DNA from: Microthyrium microscopicum
Lineage: Eukaryota > Ascomycota > Dothideomycetes > Microthyriales > Microthyriaceae
Direction: 5' to 3'
Length of the DNA: 64,000 nucleotides
NCBI GenBank assembly: GCA_010405405.1
Contig: MU004245.1
Location: 375,256-439,255 of the forward strand
Shown here: positions 37,591 to 49,553 of the stretch, one piece after another
How positions within the stretch are numbered: position 1 is the first letter of the stretch
Layout: each line of letters starts with the position of its first letter
Notes under the pieces: model-generated
The model's database searches: none
The model's input: the letters and a program-made list of their open reading frames with translations, nothing else
Told to the model about the DNA's origin: nothing
Translations under genes and position numbers: made by a program

Positions 37591-40500
37591 TAATATTATT
37601 AATCTATATAATTTTACTATTAATACTAATTTCTTCTCTCTCTGCTCTATATTCTTATTTAATAACTAAATTGGCGTTAAATAAGATATATAATAATAAT
37701 AATAAAGGTAAGCCTTATAAAATACTAATACTTATATTTTATATTTCTATATAATAATTTAGGGTCTTAAGTTAAGCCTTATACTTAATTAAGAACTTAA
37801 AGATTTAACTTACCTAAATACTTCTTAGCTTACGCCTATGTAGATTATAAATTATATAGATATATAAGATGTAGTTAAAGGCTTTACTAATATTTAAAAA
37901 TAAGATTATCGTAGTAAATCCTTAATCCTAAGCTAGGTAGATATTCTTAATTAAATAATATAATATTTTATCTATACTCTAAGCCTTTTATCCCCTAAAA
38001 TAACTACGTAGCAAAATATCGTAAGTATTAAAAATATAATATAGCCTTGTAGCTATATATAATTCTATAAGCTTCCTAATTATATTTAGTAAGGTAATTA
38101 AGTAATAAGATTTTACTTATTTTAAATTATTCTTAATATTTTTTACTAGCTTATAAAGCGCGATAATAGTCACTTCTTTAAAGTACTAAGGATAATATTC
38201 TAAGTATATAAAAGCGTTAAATAAGCCTATATACGCTTATAAAAAAGAAACTCTAACTATATTAATATATCTATCTTTGTAGAAGAATACCTTTTTAAGA
38301 GCTTCTATAGCTACTCTATCTAACTTATATACTTTACTAGACTTTATATTCTTTACTGCTTAATATACTTTCTACTCTATAAAATTATAAAATTTAATAG
38401 GCTTAGAGTATCTTAATTCTAAGTAATTAATAATATCCTCTAAGTCTATAGTAAGTAGTAGTAAAAAAAATTTTACTAAAAGAACTCTACTTTTATTCTC
38501 TAGTATAATAGTAAAGCTATTACTATTTCTAAGTTAAATAATCTTAAAGGGATCTTTCCCTTTAACGTACTTTTTTAATAAACTTAATAGTTTCTAAGCA
38601 GAGACTTAATCCTTTAATAGCTTAGTAAATACTAGTTCTTATAATAGGTTCCTCTATTATTTTATAGTTTATTAACTCTAGTTCTTTAACTAGATTTAGC
38701 GCGCTTTCTAAGCTTTTTTTTAAAGATTCTTATAATAGCAGTTTTACTTTACTTTTTATAGTATTTATCTCTAATTATTAAGTACTATAATTATCTTAAG
38801 GAATATTTAATTATATTTTCCTCTAAAAAAGTATATCCTTAAAGGTAGAGTAGCTTTCTTAGTTACTTCTTAAATTACGTAAACTATATATAAGGTATAA
38901 TTATCTAAAGCTTTGCGTAAGTTTAGATTAACTAGCTTATTAAGATAGTCCTTAATATAACTCTAAAAGGCTTCCTTATTATACTTATTCTATTTTACTT
39001 ATAATATTTAATATTTACTTCTAATACTAATTTTAAGGATTATATATAATAGCTAATAGTTACTTACTACTTATAAAGCGTAATTATAAGAAAGGAAGTA
39101 TTAAAATCCCTAAGCCTAAAGTTATACTAATACTAGCAAAAAGTCTATTATAAAACTCCTCTAATTCTAGCGAGGTAAAATCTAAATCTTTATACTAACT
39201 AAGCTAAAATTAACTAATCTAAGAGAGAATATAAGATTAAGAACTAAGATATAGTATTAGCCTTAGGTGCCTATACTACTCTATAAGTTATAATAAATAT
39301 TAAAGTCTTTAACTATGTACGTAAGTCTCTATAGTACGTTAAGAAAGGCTTAGTAGACTACTAGTAGAATGTCTACTTCTTTTTAGCTAGCGTCTAGCGT
39401 ATCTTAATATATATTAGCAAAGTATACTAGATATTACTAAGTATTAATCTTTATTAAATACTAGTCTTTCTTATTATAAAGAATTTTCTAGTTCTTAATA
39501 TAGAGGTTATGGCTAATATACGTAGCTACTCTTAGTATAGGTATATAATTAGACTATACTAAGTAGTATCCCTTAAATGCCATAGTATAAGGAGCTACTC
39601 TATATTTATTAACCCATGGTTCCTAGATAGTAATTATATTAAACTTAAGTAGCTTGTTAGTTACTATAAAGTTCTTAAGCTATTGCTAGTTTAGGTAGGT
39701 CTTATTAGCATTATATTAAAGGATATTAAGACTAGAACTCTAGACGACTATAGGAGAGTTTACTAGAAGAGGTATATTTATCTAAGAAAGAACTTCATTA
39801 TACTAAGATATAATAATGCTTAGCGTAGGTAATAAAGACTACTACGTTGCTAAAGGTAACGCTACTTATAAGGATAGAGTCTAGAATAATGAGTCTATAC
39901 TTAGTTATTTAGGTGCTTAGTTAATTAGTAGACTTTACTTACCTTTTTACTAAGCTCTACTAAGGCTTTATCTTCTTTACTTGTTATATTCTTATTACTA
40001 TCTAAGGAGGGTTTATCTAGGTCCTAATTACTAAGTTCTATAGGTAGTGCTATTAACTTAATTAGACTAGCGTAAAAGACTATAACCTTATAGTCCTTCT
40101 TAGCCTTCTCGTTTTTAATACTCTTATAGATAACTTTAGCTTCGTAAATAGTAAGGGACTTAGCTTAAGCCTATTCTTCTTTCTTTGCTAACCTAGCTTC
40201 TTTCTCTTCTACTAGACGATCTACCTTTTCTTAGTTAAGAGCTTCTTAATCTATTATCTTCTACGTCTTTATACGTTTATAACGTTTATTATTCTTACTT
40301 AAGTTAATACCTTTAGGTTCTTTACGTTTTAAAGTAGTAGACTAGATTTCATTAGAGTATAGTAAGGTTAGTATATATAGTACTTATTCTAGCTAGGTTG
40401 GTTAGATCTTTCTTAGGCGTCCTAGTCTATATTTCTAAGAATTACTAGCATTATTAGATTTATCTAAGGTAGATGCCCCTTTGCTTTTCTTTTTATAATT

Positions 40501-42686
40501 ACTATTTACTCTGTTAGCATTAGAGTTAGTTACCTTTCTCTTATTCTTTTTACTACTTATAGATTTAGAGTTACTAGATAAGGAATTCTTATAGATTTAA
40601 GGGTTTTTTAGACTTAGATATTTAGTAAAGAGGAATACCTTACGTGCTATAATCTTTTTTACTTCTTAATTAAGTTTGTAGAGCTTAGCTCTATTAACTT
40701 TAATTTAGGTAGTAGTAAAAATAACTAGGTCCTAGTCCTTTTATTCTTAGTCTTAGCTTAACGTAATATTATATCTATTACTTAGTAGCGTATAAGTTTA
40801 AGACGCGTTATTTATATTTTCCTTTCTTTTTATAAACGTATAGTCTTTAGCGTTTTTTAATAAAGAAGAATTTTTATCTTCTTCGTCTATTAGCTTATTA
40901 GCAAGTTTAGTCTTACTCTTAGACTATACTTTAGTAATTTAAAGTATTAATGTTGCCTATTAGTTAGTTTAGAGGTTTAGTAGACGCTCTAAGTCTTCTA
41001 GATTCTCTTATATACTACTTAAGTTCCTACGTATTAGCTAAAATAAGGTATTATTATCTAGATACTTATAAGGCTTATTCTTAACTCTTTTTGCTAAAGC
41101 TTTAATTGCCTTAATTTTCTTTATATAAGTATTATTATTAGACTAATAGATAATAAAGTTGTATATTATATATAAAGTAACTTTATAGGTATATACTTAT
41201 ATATTATAGTTACTTATATACTTATTATATATAGTTAGGCGCTAGTAATAAAGTCTATAGTAATAGAATTATTAGTAGTTATAGTATATCTTAGCTTTAA
41301 AGTTATTAATATAGAATTTAGCTCTTTTAGGAGCTCTCTAAACTTAGAATGTACCTTTAAGTATATAGTTAATATTTAAGGGGTTACTAAAGGCTATAAT
41401 TATAGAAGAATAAGGTTTATCTTTTTTCTTTATATTTAGCTAACGTAACTAGTAGACGTAATTAAAGGAGTCTATGTAAGGATTTTATTTAAAGATAGAA
41501 GTAGTAATTACGGTAAGGTCCCTAAGGACCTTATCTAGTTAATTAAGGAAGATATTATAGATAATAACGAAATAGATTTATATATTAAACTTAGCTCTTT
41601 TAAATACTAGTAGCTAGAGGTATTATGTTCTATTAGCTCTTGCTAAGTCTATAAAGGTATTAAACTTAAGTTTAATGTTGCCTTTATGTTTTTAAGTAAC
41701 TATATAAAGGCTAATAAGGTCTTAGTTAACCTTTATAAGCTTTTTATAAACTAAGTCGTAGAGGAAGCCTTATCTAGAAGTCTCTCTATATTTATTAGCG
41801 TTAGATAATTTTATAAATTTAAGGGTTATAAGAGGATTAACCCTCTTCTTACTATTAGATTAGTAAAGGCTATAGAAGGGTTTATTAGTATTTATTAGTT
41901 ATTATTCTAGGGGTCTAATACTAGCTACTTATATAGTGAGTTAATTAACTTAGTTTAAGATATTATTAAGCTTTTACTTATTACATAGCATTATTTAGAG
42001 GAATTTATATTGCTTATTCTTATGCTATTAAATTTTAGTTTATAAGAGTATATTAAACTCTTAGTAAAGTTTATTTAAGGTATGTAGTTTAGCATTATTA
42101 GTAAAGAAGAGTTTAGCTATTTTAGTAATTCTAATCACATTATTAATTATGCTACTAGTTTTATTAAAAGAGGGTTTAGCACTAGATGCTATGATTATTT
42201 ATCTAGTTGCTATTACTTAAGACTTAAAAGCTCTAAGGTAGTTTATTATTTCTATATCTATAGTATTATTAGGCTATGCTTTTACTCTTTAGTCTTAATC
42301 TTTACTTTACTAGCTAGGCTAGGGGGTAGAGTTTAAGATAGAGATTATTTTAACTTATTTAGCTATTTATTACTTAAATAATATGCTTATTTTAAGTATT
42401 AGATAGAGTATAGCTCTTCTTTTAAGGATATAAAGATAAATATAGAGTATATAGGTATAAGTTAAGTTATTATAATAGGGAAATTAGGGGATTTTGGGGA
42501 AAGGTATATACTTATAACCTTCTAAGGACGCGTCTAGATAAATAACGCGTAATATCTTAATAGCGCCTTAAGTTTTTAAAAATTAGAGAACGTAGAGAGT
42601 GATAGCTTAGTTAGCTAGATCTTTTAATGCAATAAAGTATTTGAGATTTTAAAAATTTGGATGATGTGTAGAATGTTGTTTTTTCA

Positions 42687-42700
42687 TATATGTCTTCCTA
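42687..42700 (+). repeat. Right target-site duplication of the LINE
   Basis: TATATGTCTTCCTA, differing from the left copy by one C-to-T change in a CA context. Confidence 0.7.
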
Positions 42701-42810
42701 AGTTGGGTTGCGATCTGTACTTCCAAGGTACAAGTATATCATTGAATTTGATCTCCAGTCCACACGCGTGATAATTTATCCTCTCACTCTCAGTCCTTCG
42801 GAAAGCTCCA

Positions 42811-44293
42811 ATGGCTACCTTCTTAGACCTTGAAACGACAATTTACGCTGGAGAGCCAGAGGACCATTGCTTTCCTGTTGTCGATGACAATATTGCCCAG
42901 GTCAGTTAGAGCTTGGGCTTTTAGGTAGCATTCTGAAGACTCACTAGATATTGAGGGCGAGACCAGTGAAGCACCAAACGGCTCCAGTAAATACAGGATA
43001 AAGCAATCTGTGGAAGACTCGATCGATTCAGTCTCCAGCGAGAAGACTGAAGCGGGCGAACGTACATATGCGGAATTCCGGAAAGGAAGTACGTGGTTTA
43101 AGTTTTGCTTGACAATTATGAATTTTTACCTCAACTGAAGTTAACGCCTAGTCTAGAATACCCCTTGCCAAATGATCTTGTAAGTCAATTGCTCATGCAG
43201 CTGGACTTCAAGAACTAACCATCATGTTGAATAGAAAGAACAACAAAGACTCAGTTTGTGTCAACCTTTTACACTTCAAGCCATTGTTATTGAATAAGAA
43301 CAGATCTTCAGCACGAGCTATTTCGAATTACTCTCGAAGGAAGAATGTTCCTTGCACCCATAACAAACCCCTCGAGTGCTCTTGATGTTGCTGCAGGTCT
43401 GTTTCTCCTCTATCAGCTCAATGTTTGCATATGGCATATCCAACCATAGTAGCTGACTCTCACTAGGTACCGGAGTTTGGGCGATCGAATTTGGTAAATA
43501 CTCTACTGAAGTGATTCTCCATAGCAATCATGAGTTGACGTGCCATTCCAGCAAATCTCTTTCCATCAACACAAGTTCTTGGAACCGATTTGAGCGCCAT
43601 TCAACCCAAAGAGTACTTCAACGCTACCGATCAATCCCGTCAGAACACTGACCTTTTCAGACTTCCTAAAAACTGCCACTTCGAACTCCACGATGCCGAA
43701 GAAGACTGGAACTTCCCCGAGAAGTTCGACTATATTCACGGCCGCGCCCTTCTATCCTGCTTCACCGACCCAGCCGCTGTCCTGAAACGTGCTTACGATT
43801 CCCTTACCCCCGGCGGCTATCTCGAGCTTCACGATGGCAAATTTCCCTTCCAATATATTGGTGAGCCGCCCAAGGACTCAGCGATGTACAAATGGAACGA
43901 GACAGTCATGGCAGGTGCAGCTAAAGCTGGGCGACCATGGACAGGTACTCCAAATTATAAACGGTGGATGGAGGAGCTTGGCTTTGAAGATGTGGTGGAA
44001 AAGCTGTATTACTGGCCGACAAGTGGTTGGGCAAAGGGAGAGTATTATAAGGCGTTGGCAGCGTATTGGCAGGTGAACTTGGTGGGTGGCTTGGAAGGGA
44101 TTAGTATGAAAGTTATGACGGGCTTAGGGTGGAAGGAGGATGATGTGAGAATTTTCTTAGAGGAGGTCAGGAAGGATGTTAAGGATACGTCTATTCATGC
44201 ATATTTGCAGATGTAAGTTCTTTTGATATGTTTGTTGTTTGGAGACACTAATTATATTTTAGTCATGTTGTATACGGCAGGAAACCAAGTTAA
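42811..44293 (+). CDS. Class I SAM-dependent methyltransferase (LaeA/TAM-like)
   Basis: Eight-exon model: 42811..42900, 42929..43088, 43157..43179, 43235..43253, 43304..43396, 43467..43493, 43552..44212, 44263..44293; 367 residues with every phase consistent. The acidic N-terminus leads to KYPLPNDL, KEQQRLNLQHELF and FLAPI. The SAM-binding motif I is split over three exons (DVAAGTGVWAIEFA, where DVGTGTG is usual). Then come GTDLSAIQP, FELHDAEEDWNF, YIHGRALLSCF and PGGYLELHDG. It ends HVVYGRKPS. Fungal members include LaeA-like regulators and small-molecule methyltransferases; the substrate is unknown. Intron 1 as drawn is only 28 nt. An alternative donor at 42880 gives 49 nt in the same phase. 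It begins about 110 bp from the repeat block. Confidence 0.83.
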
Positions 44294-44701
44294 ATATCCG
44301 TTGCATAGAATGCACCTGGGCAAAGTACAGGAAGTTTTTAAGAGATTCGATAAAACGATGAGGCGATCTTTTCGAAGAACCGGATTGGTGAGTCAATATG
44401 GAATGAGCCTAGAAGCATGGTGATATGCTTAGGAGTATAAGTGCTATGATCTGGAGTACTACTCTAAATCTGAGTGATTTCATTTGTGTAGAGAAACCAG
44501 GACGCAAGGCAGACTCCAGAATGATAAAAACACGCAGCATGAATCGCTCTTAATTAGACCCGGGGTCAGCCCGGTTACTGCAGTGAATCAATTGAATCCA
44601 ACAAAAGACCCAAGTAGATTACATGTAAAGTAGGTAGTCCACTTTGCAGGAAGTCTACCTAAATCCTTCAATCCTCACACACCAGACATTCAGAAGAAAC
44701 C
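44294..44701. other. Intergenic between methyltransferase and HET gene
   Basis: About 400 bp holding the methyltransferase 3' region and the HET gene promoter. No repeat, RNA gene or convincing ORF seen. Confidence 0.5.
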
Positions 44702-46963
44702 ATGAGCTCTCCAAAGCTTAATAGCGCTCTACAATCAACGCCCAGTTCACTGTCCAGCTTACCTATTGGTAGCTCCATTTGCCAAAACTGCTCAAATCTG
44801 GACGCTCAACAAGCTCTTCGTTACTCAAAAAAGGTAGCTTTCACCGTCCCTCAGGCAGTTGGATCATCAATACCCACGGAAGTGGTCCTCAATGTATCGA
44901 ATTACGCAGAATACAAACAATCACGCGACGCAGGCTGCAAATTTTGCAAACTGATCTGTAGCGCATGTCGCTTATTCAAACTGGACTCAAAGGACCATTA
45001 TTTGAGCATCAGCTTGAGGAGCGACAGAGCCCCTTTGATTGCGTGTCAATTCCAGGGGTTTGAAAAGATTCAGAGATGCTTCATTTTTGGGGCAAAGCCC
45101 AGCGAGTGGATCTGCAATGTGTTCCCACCCATGGACATACTACCGGCGCGACCTGCATCTGACGAATCATTCGACTTCTTGAAGAGTCAACTGAACGAGT
45201 GTGTACGTCAGCATCCGGAATGTACGAACAGAGAAGAATCGAGAGCCCCTAAAAGGCTTCTTTACGTGGGATCAATAGATGAACCTCCCCACCTGTTGAG
45301 ATCAGATTCGCATTCTCGGAAGCGATATGCTGCGCTCAGCTATTGCTGGGGTGGAGATCAAGCACTCAAGCTTACGAAACATACAGAGAAGGCCCTGAGT
45401 AACTCTATATCTTGGGATGATCTTCCTGTTCTACTCCGAGATGCGATTGTGGTTTGTCGGAGACTGCAGATTGACTACCTGTGGATAGATTCGCTATGTA
45501 TTACGCAAGGTGATGACGAAAGAGAGGAATGGAGAAATGAAGCTGTACATATGGCTGATATATACGGCAATGCTTTCGTGACTCTATTCTCAGCATCTTG
45601 TTCTAGCCCTCGAGAGTCATTCTTGCAGTTTGAGGGAGACTTTACTAGAAAGACTTTGGTGCTCGAGCGGGACGCATCTGGGGCACCGATGACGGGTATG
45701 TTTTCAGTGGTGGTCCAGACTTCCTATGGCAGACCCTGTAACACGATAGTGACTAACGATATCTTAGTGGCTCGTCGAAGTCATCCCAAGGGTTTGCATA
45801 CAAATATTCATTCTGAAAATAGTTTGGATCCACTGGAAGAGCGAGCTTGGGCGTTTCAAGAATTCCATCTCTCTCCGCGAGTAATTGCTTACACATCGAA
45901 CGAGATACAGTGGCATTGTCAAAGGCTAAACGCTTGTGAGCCTGGCTGTGCTGAGACAGTTTTCGAAACGGTCTCCATACAAGAATATGATGACGAGAAT
46001 AGGATGTTTTTGAGAAATCATTTGGCCCTCACTGCGCAAACACTTGATACCACCGAATTGTTCAGAATGTGGCATAGGCTAGTGGAGCGATACTCAAAGT
46101 GTCAGTTGACCTTTCCTGGCGATAGACTGGTCGCTTTGGCTGGTCTAACATCAAAATTTCACAGTCGGTCGAAATCAGAATACATCGCTGGTTTATGGAA
46201 AGACAATCTCATCGAGGACTTATTATGGGAGAACCATTTTTCGAATATGCCTAGGCCGGTGCTGCAGCAATATATCGCGCCAACGTTTTGCTGGCCTTCC
46301 GTACAGACCTCAGTTTTGTTCCAAAGGAAGTATAGAATGAAGTCCTATGTGACAATCGAAGCCATAGAATGTTTCCAGAGGACAGCAGGATCTGACAATG
46401 AAGTGTTTGGCGAAATCACAGGAGGATATCTGAGAGTAACCGGGCACCTTTTTCGTGCGATCTTGGAGCTGGAGCAGAAGCCAGAATCGACTGGTAGGAG
46501 CCATCAAGTGCGAATAGACATCCCAGAGTCTCCCTTCTCTGGGAAAAGAATGTATATGACCACAGACGCAGACTTGGAGAACACGAAGGTAGTCGTGGAT
46601 TCTGGAGAAATGATAGCCACGGCCAGACGCCGCGGCGTAGCTACCACCTCGAACGAGGATTTCTTGCCGTGCGAGGTGTGGTGTCTAAGGCTAGCAGGCG
46701 GTAAAGAACTAGATGATGATCAAGATCTCGGTCTTGACAATGTTACCCAGGAATTCCACTTGTTGCTTGTGGCCTCATCCACCGGAAAAGGCTGTTACGA
46801 GAGAATTGGCACGGCCCGTCATGGGTTTATGGATACCTGGGAAGCTCAATTCGCAGAGATTAAGGCGAAGCCGACTTCACACCATACTCTGTTCTCCGTG
46901 GATCGTGCAGGGCTGAGAGAATACCTGGCAACATATCCCAAGACAACGGTCACAATATTGTAA
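44702..46963 (+). CDS. Heterokaryon-incompatibility (HET) domain protein
   Basis: Intronless, 753 residues. A Cys-rich N-terminus (CQNC near 28; CKFCKLIC near 80) is usual for these proteins and may bind metal. The HET domain starts with RYAALSYCWGG near residue 208. It continues with LPVLLRDAIVVCRRL and YLWIDSLCI, and closes with ERAWAFQEFHLSPRVIAY near 380. The C-terminal 350 residues are less conserved (FPGDRLVALAGL near 470). HET proteins trigger cell death when incompatible hyphae fuse and are thought to have TIR-like folds. No NACHT or other partner domain is fused here. Start chosen at the first ATG; the upstream sequence closes with stops. Confidence 0.92.
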   Translation: MSSPKLNSALQSTPSSLSSLPIGSSICQNCSNLDAQQALRYSKKVAFTVPQAVGSSIPTEVVLNVSNYAEYKQSRDAGCKFCKLICSACRLFKLDSKDHYLSISLRSDRAPLIACQFQGFEKIQRCFIFGAKPSEWICNVFPPMDILPARPASDESFDFLKSQLNECVRQHPECTNREESRAPKRLLYVGSIDEPPHLLRSDSHSRKRYAALSYCWGGDQALKLTKHTEKALSNSISWDDLPVLLRDAIVVCRRLQIDYLWIDSLCITQGDDEREEWRNEAVHMADIYGNAFVTLFSASCSSPRESFLQFEGDFTRKTLVLERDASGAPMTGMFSVVVQTSYGRPCNTIVTNDILVARRSHPKGLHTNIHSENSLDPLEERAWAFQEFHLSPRVIAYTSNEIQWHCQRLNACEPGCAETVFETVSIQEYDDENRMFLRNHLALTAQTLDTTELFRMWHRLVERYSKCQLTFPGDRLVALAGLTSKFHSRSKSEYIAGLWKDNLIEDLLWENHFSNMPRPVLQQYIAPTFCWPSVQTSVLFQRKYRMKSYVTIEAIECFQRTAGSDNEVFGEITGGYLRVTGHLFRAILELEQKPESTGRSHQVRIDIPESPFSGKRMYMTTDADLENTKVVVDSGEMIATARRRGVATTSNEDFLPCEVWCLRLAGGKELDDDQDLGLDNVTQEFHLLLVASSTGKGCYERIGTARHGFMDTWEAQFAEIKAKPTSHHTLFSVDRAGLREYLATYPKTTVTIL

Positions 46964-49553
46964 GGAGCGCGGTTGACTGCCTGAGCCAATGCAATGGGCT
47001 TGATGACAATCCTGGTACCATAACTCTCCAGGCGCTCGTCCGATAGACAAAATGCCTGGCGTGCTCCCATCAGCTTTGCTGGCTCCGGTCTGCTGCTACA
47101 ATCCATTATCAAAAGCTTGGGTCCCTAGTAGCGGTGTTCAACTTTCAACGATTTGGGCACTGTGATAGGAGAAACAGCATCATTCGTTAGAGGCCCTGAT
47201 GGCAGCCATCGTCGCTGACAGTAGCATGCCATTCAATCTGTCGACTCGTCTGGCCTCTGGCGCAAGTAATAGGTCGAGTCGTGGCCAGGAACTTCGTGAT
47301 AGAATTCAAAAAAACAGTCATTATCTTCGGTGCAGGGCGCTCTAGCTCAAACTTCAAGCCCGAGACATTCCACGAGCTATCACGCTGAAGAGGAGTGGGT
47401 GGATGAACAGATACTGCAAACAACAGACCGTTGCTGCAAAATTCGCATCATCCTTCCCATCTACAAAAGAACTCACCAGCATCCAATCACCTCGTCCATA
47501 CGCGCCCAACAACATGACCATCCACAGCTCTTACGTTTCGCCAACTGGTTACTGCATGATGCATCATCACACGGCGAAGTGACCCCAGAATGTGGCGCAC
47601 TTCAACGCCCAGCCTAAGCGAAGTCTACAAAGCCAGCACTCTCACCACCAAGCAAGCATATCATGGGGTACAATCATGGCGCAACGAGGGGTATGATGTA
47701 TGAAAATTTGTTGTTATGGCATGATATCATCCAGATATGCATTTGCACCGCCACAGATGCAGTTGAGTCGGCGCGTCCGATTGGGCAATTGGCGCTGTAT
47801 CGGAAGCTGCACTGGAGCCGCAACCACGTTTTTTCCCATCGGATACAATTCCGGGATTGTGGAGAAGCTGAGCTCGCGTGCTGGTTGCTTTTGCTGTAGA
47901 TACCTTTTTAGCGAGTGTTTAATTGGCTTTATGATGTGATTCTCGTGGTGTTGATGCAGGAACTGTAGGTGTTAGGTGACGGCAATGGGAGCTGTATTTG
48001 GTAGGGCTGAGGATGTATGCGGGTATTGGGATTGTCTTGGTTTTCGCAGAACAGGAAAGAACTGAAGATGAAGAGTTGCGATCCATATGTTACTACTGGA
48101 TAATCCTGAAACTTTTGAGTTTGTCGTTGACTTTAATTGTTGTAGTTGCTCAAGTCATTCTCCCGATTCTCCAAGAAATCGATCGGGATTGAAGGATAAA
48201 ACCCGGAGATTAGACATCAAAAGGCCCGTGCGCAATATCAGATCAGATAATTTGTTGTGTGGGGGTCGGACCCTCCCGAGCTTTTGATGCAGAAGAGTTT
48301 TCACTCAAAGCATCATGAATGGAACATGGACGTTAGGAAGCATCATTATATGCAGAGTCAAGGCGATGCCGAAATTGAGAGATAGCCTCTGCCTGCTCTG
48401 TAGTCGCAAGAACTGCAGATTTGGTCACTGTTGCGATTGATTTAGAGTATAGCACGAAGTAGTAAAGTACATTGTACGTCCTACATAGTATGTATAAGTA
48501 TGTATTACAATGTTAGAATCTACAGACAACTACTAATAAAAAATGCAGTGATTGTATGAATTCTGTACTACTTCAGAAATACTCGTAGCCTTGTTCTAAC
48601 TCAAGCTTTATTGATACATACACATGCTTTTGAGCACCACACTTGTGTATAAACTTAGCCAAGAGATATTACAATTAAATCGTCATTTGATAGATCTTGT
48701 ACATGGAACCCCAGAAAAATGACACTTGAATCTGCATGAGTTGAAGCACCGCCACATATGCATGTCGGCGGAAAAGTGTCAAGCCTCACAACAACAGATC
48801 AGATCTCACCTGCACATTTTGATGTTGTTCCCAGCCACTAAACCTCATTCGCCCAATATAGTCGCAGAAAACCGTGATGGATCTTTATCCGACCTCTCCT
48901 TTGGCCGTTTCGTTGGTGTTGACAAGCTTCTTGCCTCTCCCTATATCAGGCCGGCCATCCGTCTGCTTCAAATCGCGTCCATTAGAGCAGCATACCAATG
49001 CGCTTCGATTCTTCACAACAATAATGCATTCAGCTCTTGTCATCAACATCGAAATATACGGGTGATTTGTCACCACGGCTTGCTGTCATCGGCTATTTTT
49101 ACAACATACACTGACCGGAGGACCTTCCTTCACTACTACCCCGCGTTTGCTGTTGCTACATACTTTTGCAGCTGGCAGGCCGCACAGTTAACTGCATCTC
49201 GCTCTTTCAGTCACTATTCGTGAACCTGTCTGCTTGAAATTGGTGCTAACCGAACGCTTGACATTCTGGGTCAAGGGACTTACCGGCAGCAACTGGCCCA
49301 CCTGCTTAACTTCAAGCTTTTTAGTAGCTTTTTGGAACCAGACCTCCATCCATCGCGCGCGGCTCTCACCCAGCCTAGCATACCTCGACCCACAAATCAT
49401 CTCTCTCGCAACCGCAACCGCCCTACCTAGACTGCCGCCTTCCTCCATCCTACTACTCCGCCAAATTTCGGGCAATCTCTTGGCTTATAGCTTTCTACTT
49501 TTCTTCTCCAGAATCGTACCCTCGCAATCCACCGCTTCACCTTCATCTTATCC
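46964..49553. other. Long intergenic stretch, no supported gene
   Basis: About 2.6 kb of ordinary base composition. Many short open frames occur on both strands (47187-47423 minus, 47663-47899 plus, 48726-49223 plus), but none shows a domain, intron pattern or start context I can defend. The last ~300 bp are C/T-rich and likely form the 5' UTR and promoter of the metacaspase gene. Confidence 0.45.

Larger units (their letters stand above)
27298..42686 (-). mobile_element. Tad1-like LINE retrotransposon, RIP-degraded, split by a Gypsy element
   Basis: A TA-rich block with no long ORF, but minus-strand remnants of a Tad1-type LINE appear in the right order. ORF1 zinc-knuckle remnants lie near 41.1-41.35 kb, with cysteine positions largely turned to tyrosine. 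An apurinic-endonuclease remnant lies near 39.2-39.85 kb (EPW-type and KGYYLV-like segments). Reverse transcriptase runs about 38.56 down to 37.6 kb (a LLNTIRKLIE-like motif, then a QGLPL-like block near its left limit). The protein then resumes on the far side of the Gypsy insert: post-RT and RNase H/C-terminal parts at about 29.9-27.9 kb (LKLGYIELKDYFFKI). Net length is about 7.7 kb without the insert. The 3' end is a (CAAA)n tail at 27298-27318. A 14-bp duplication with one mismatch flanks the whole (27284-27297; 42687-42700). Stops fill every domain; it is dead. Confidence 0.82.

Noticed and set aside
37236-37754. Open frames over the right LTR of the Gypsy element
   Set aside because: They follow LTR sequence less altered by RIP and have no protein similarity.
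20962-42700. CRISPR-like or centromeric repeat arrays in the TA-rich blocks
   Set aside because: No regularly spaced repeats are present; the blocks resolve into mobile elements with target duplications.
47640-47940. Overlapping open frames on both strands that might be a decayed gene
   Set aside because: I could not find consistent motifs in any frame or a plausible exon chain.
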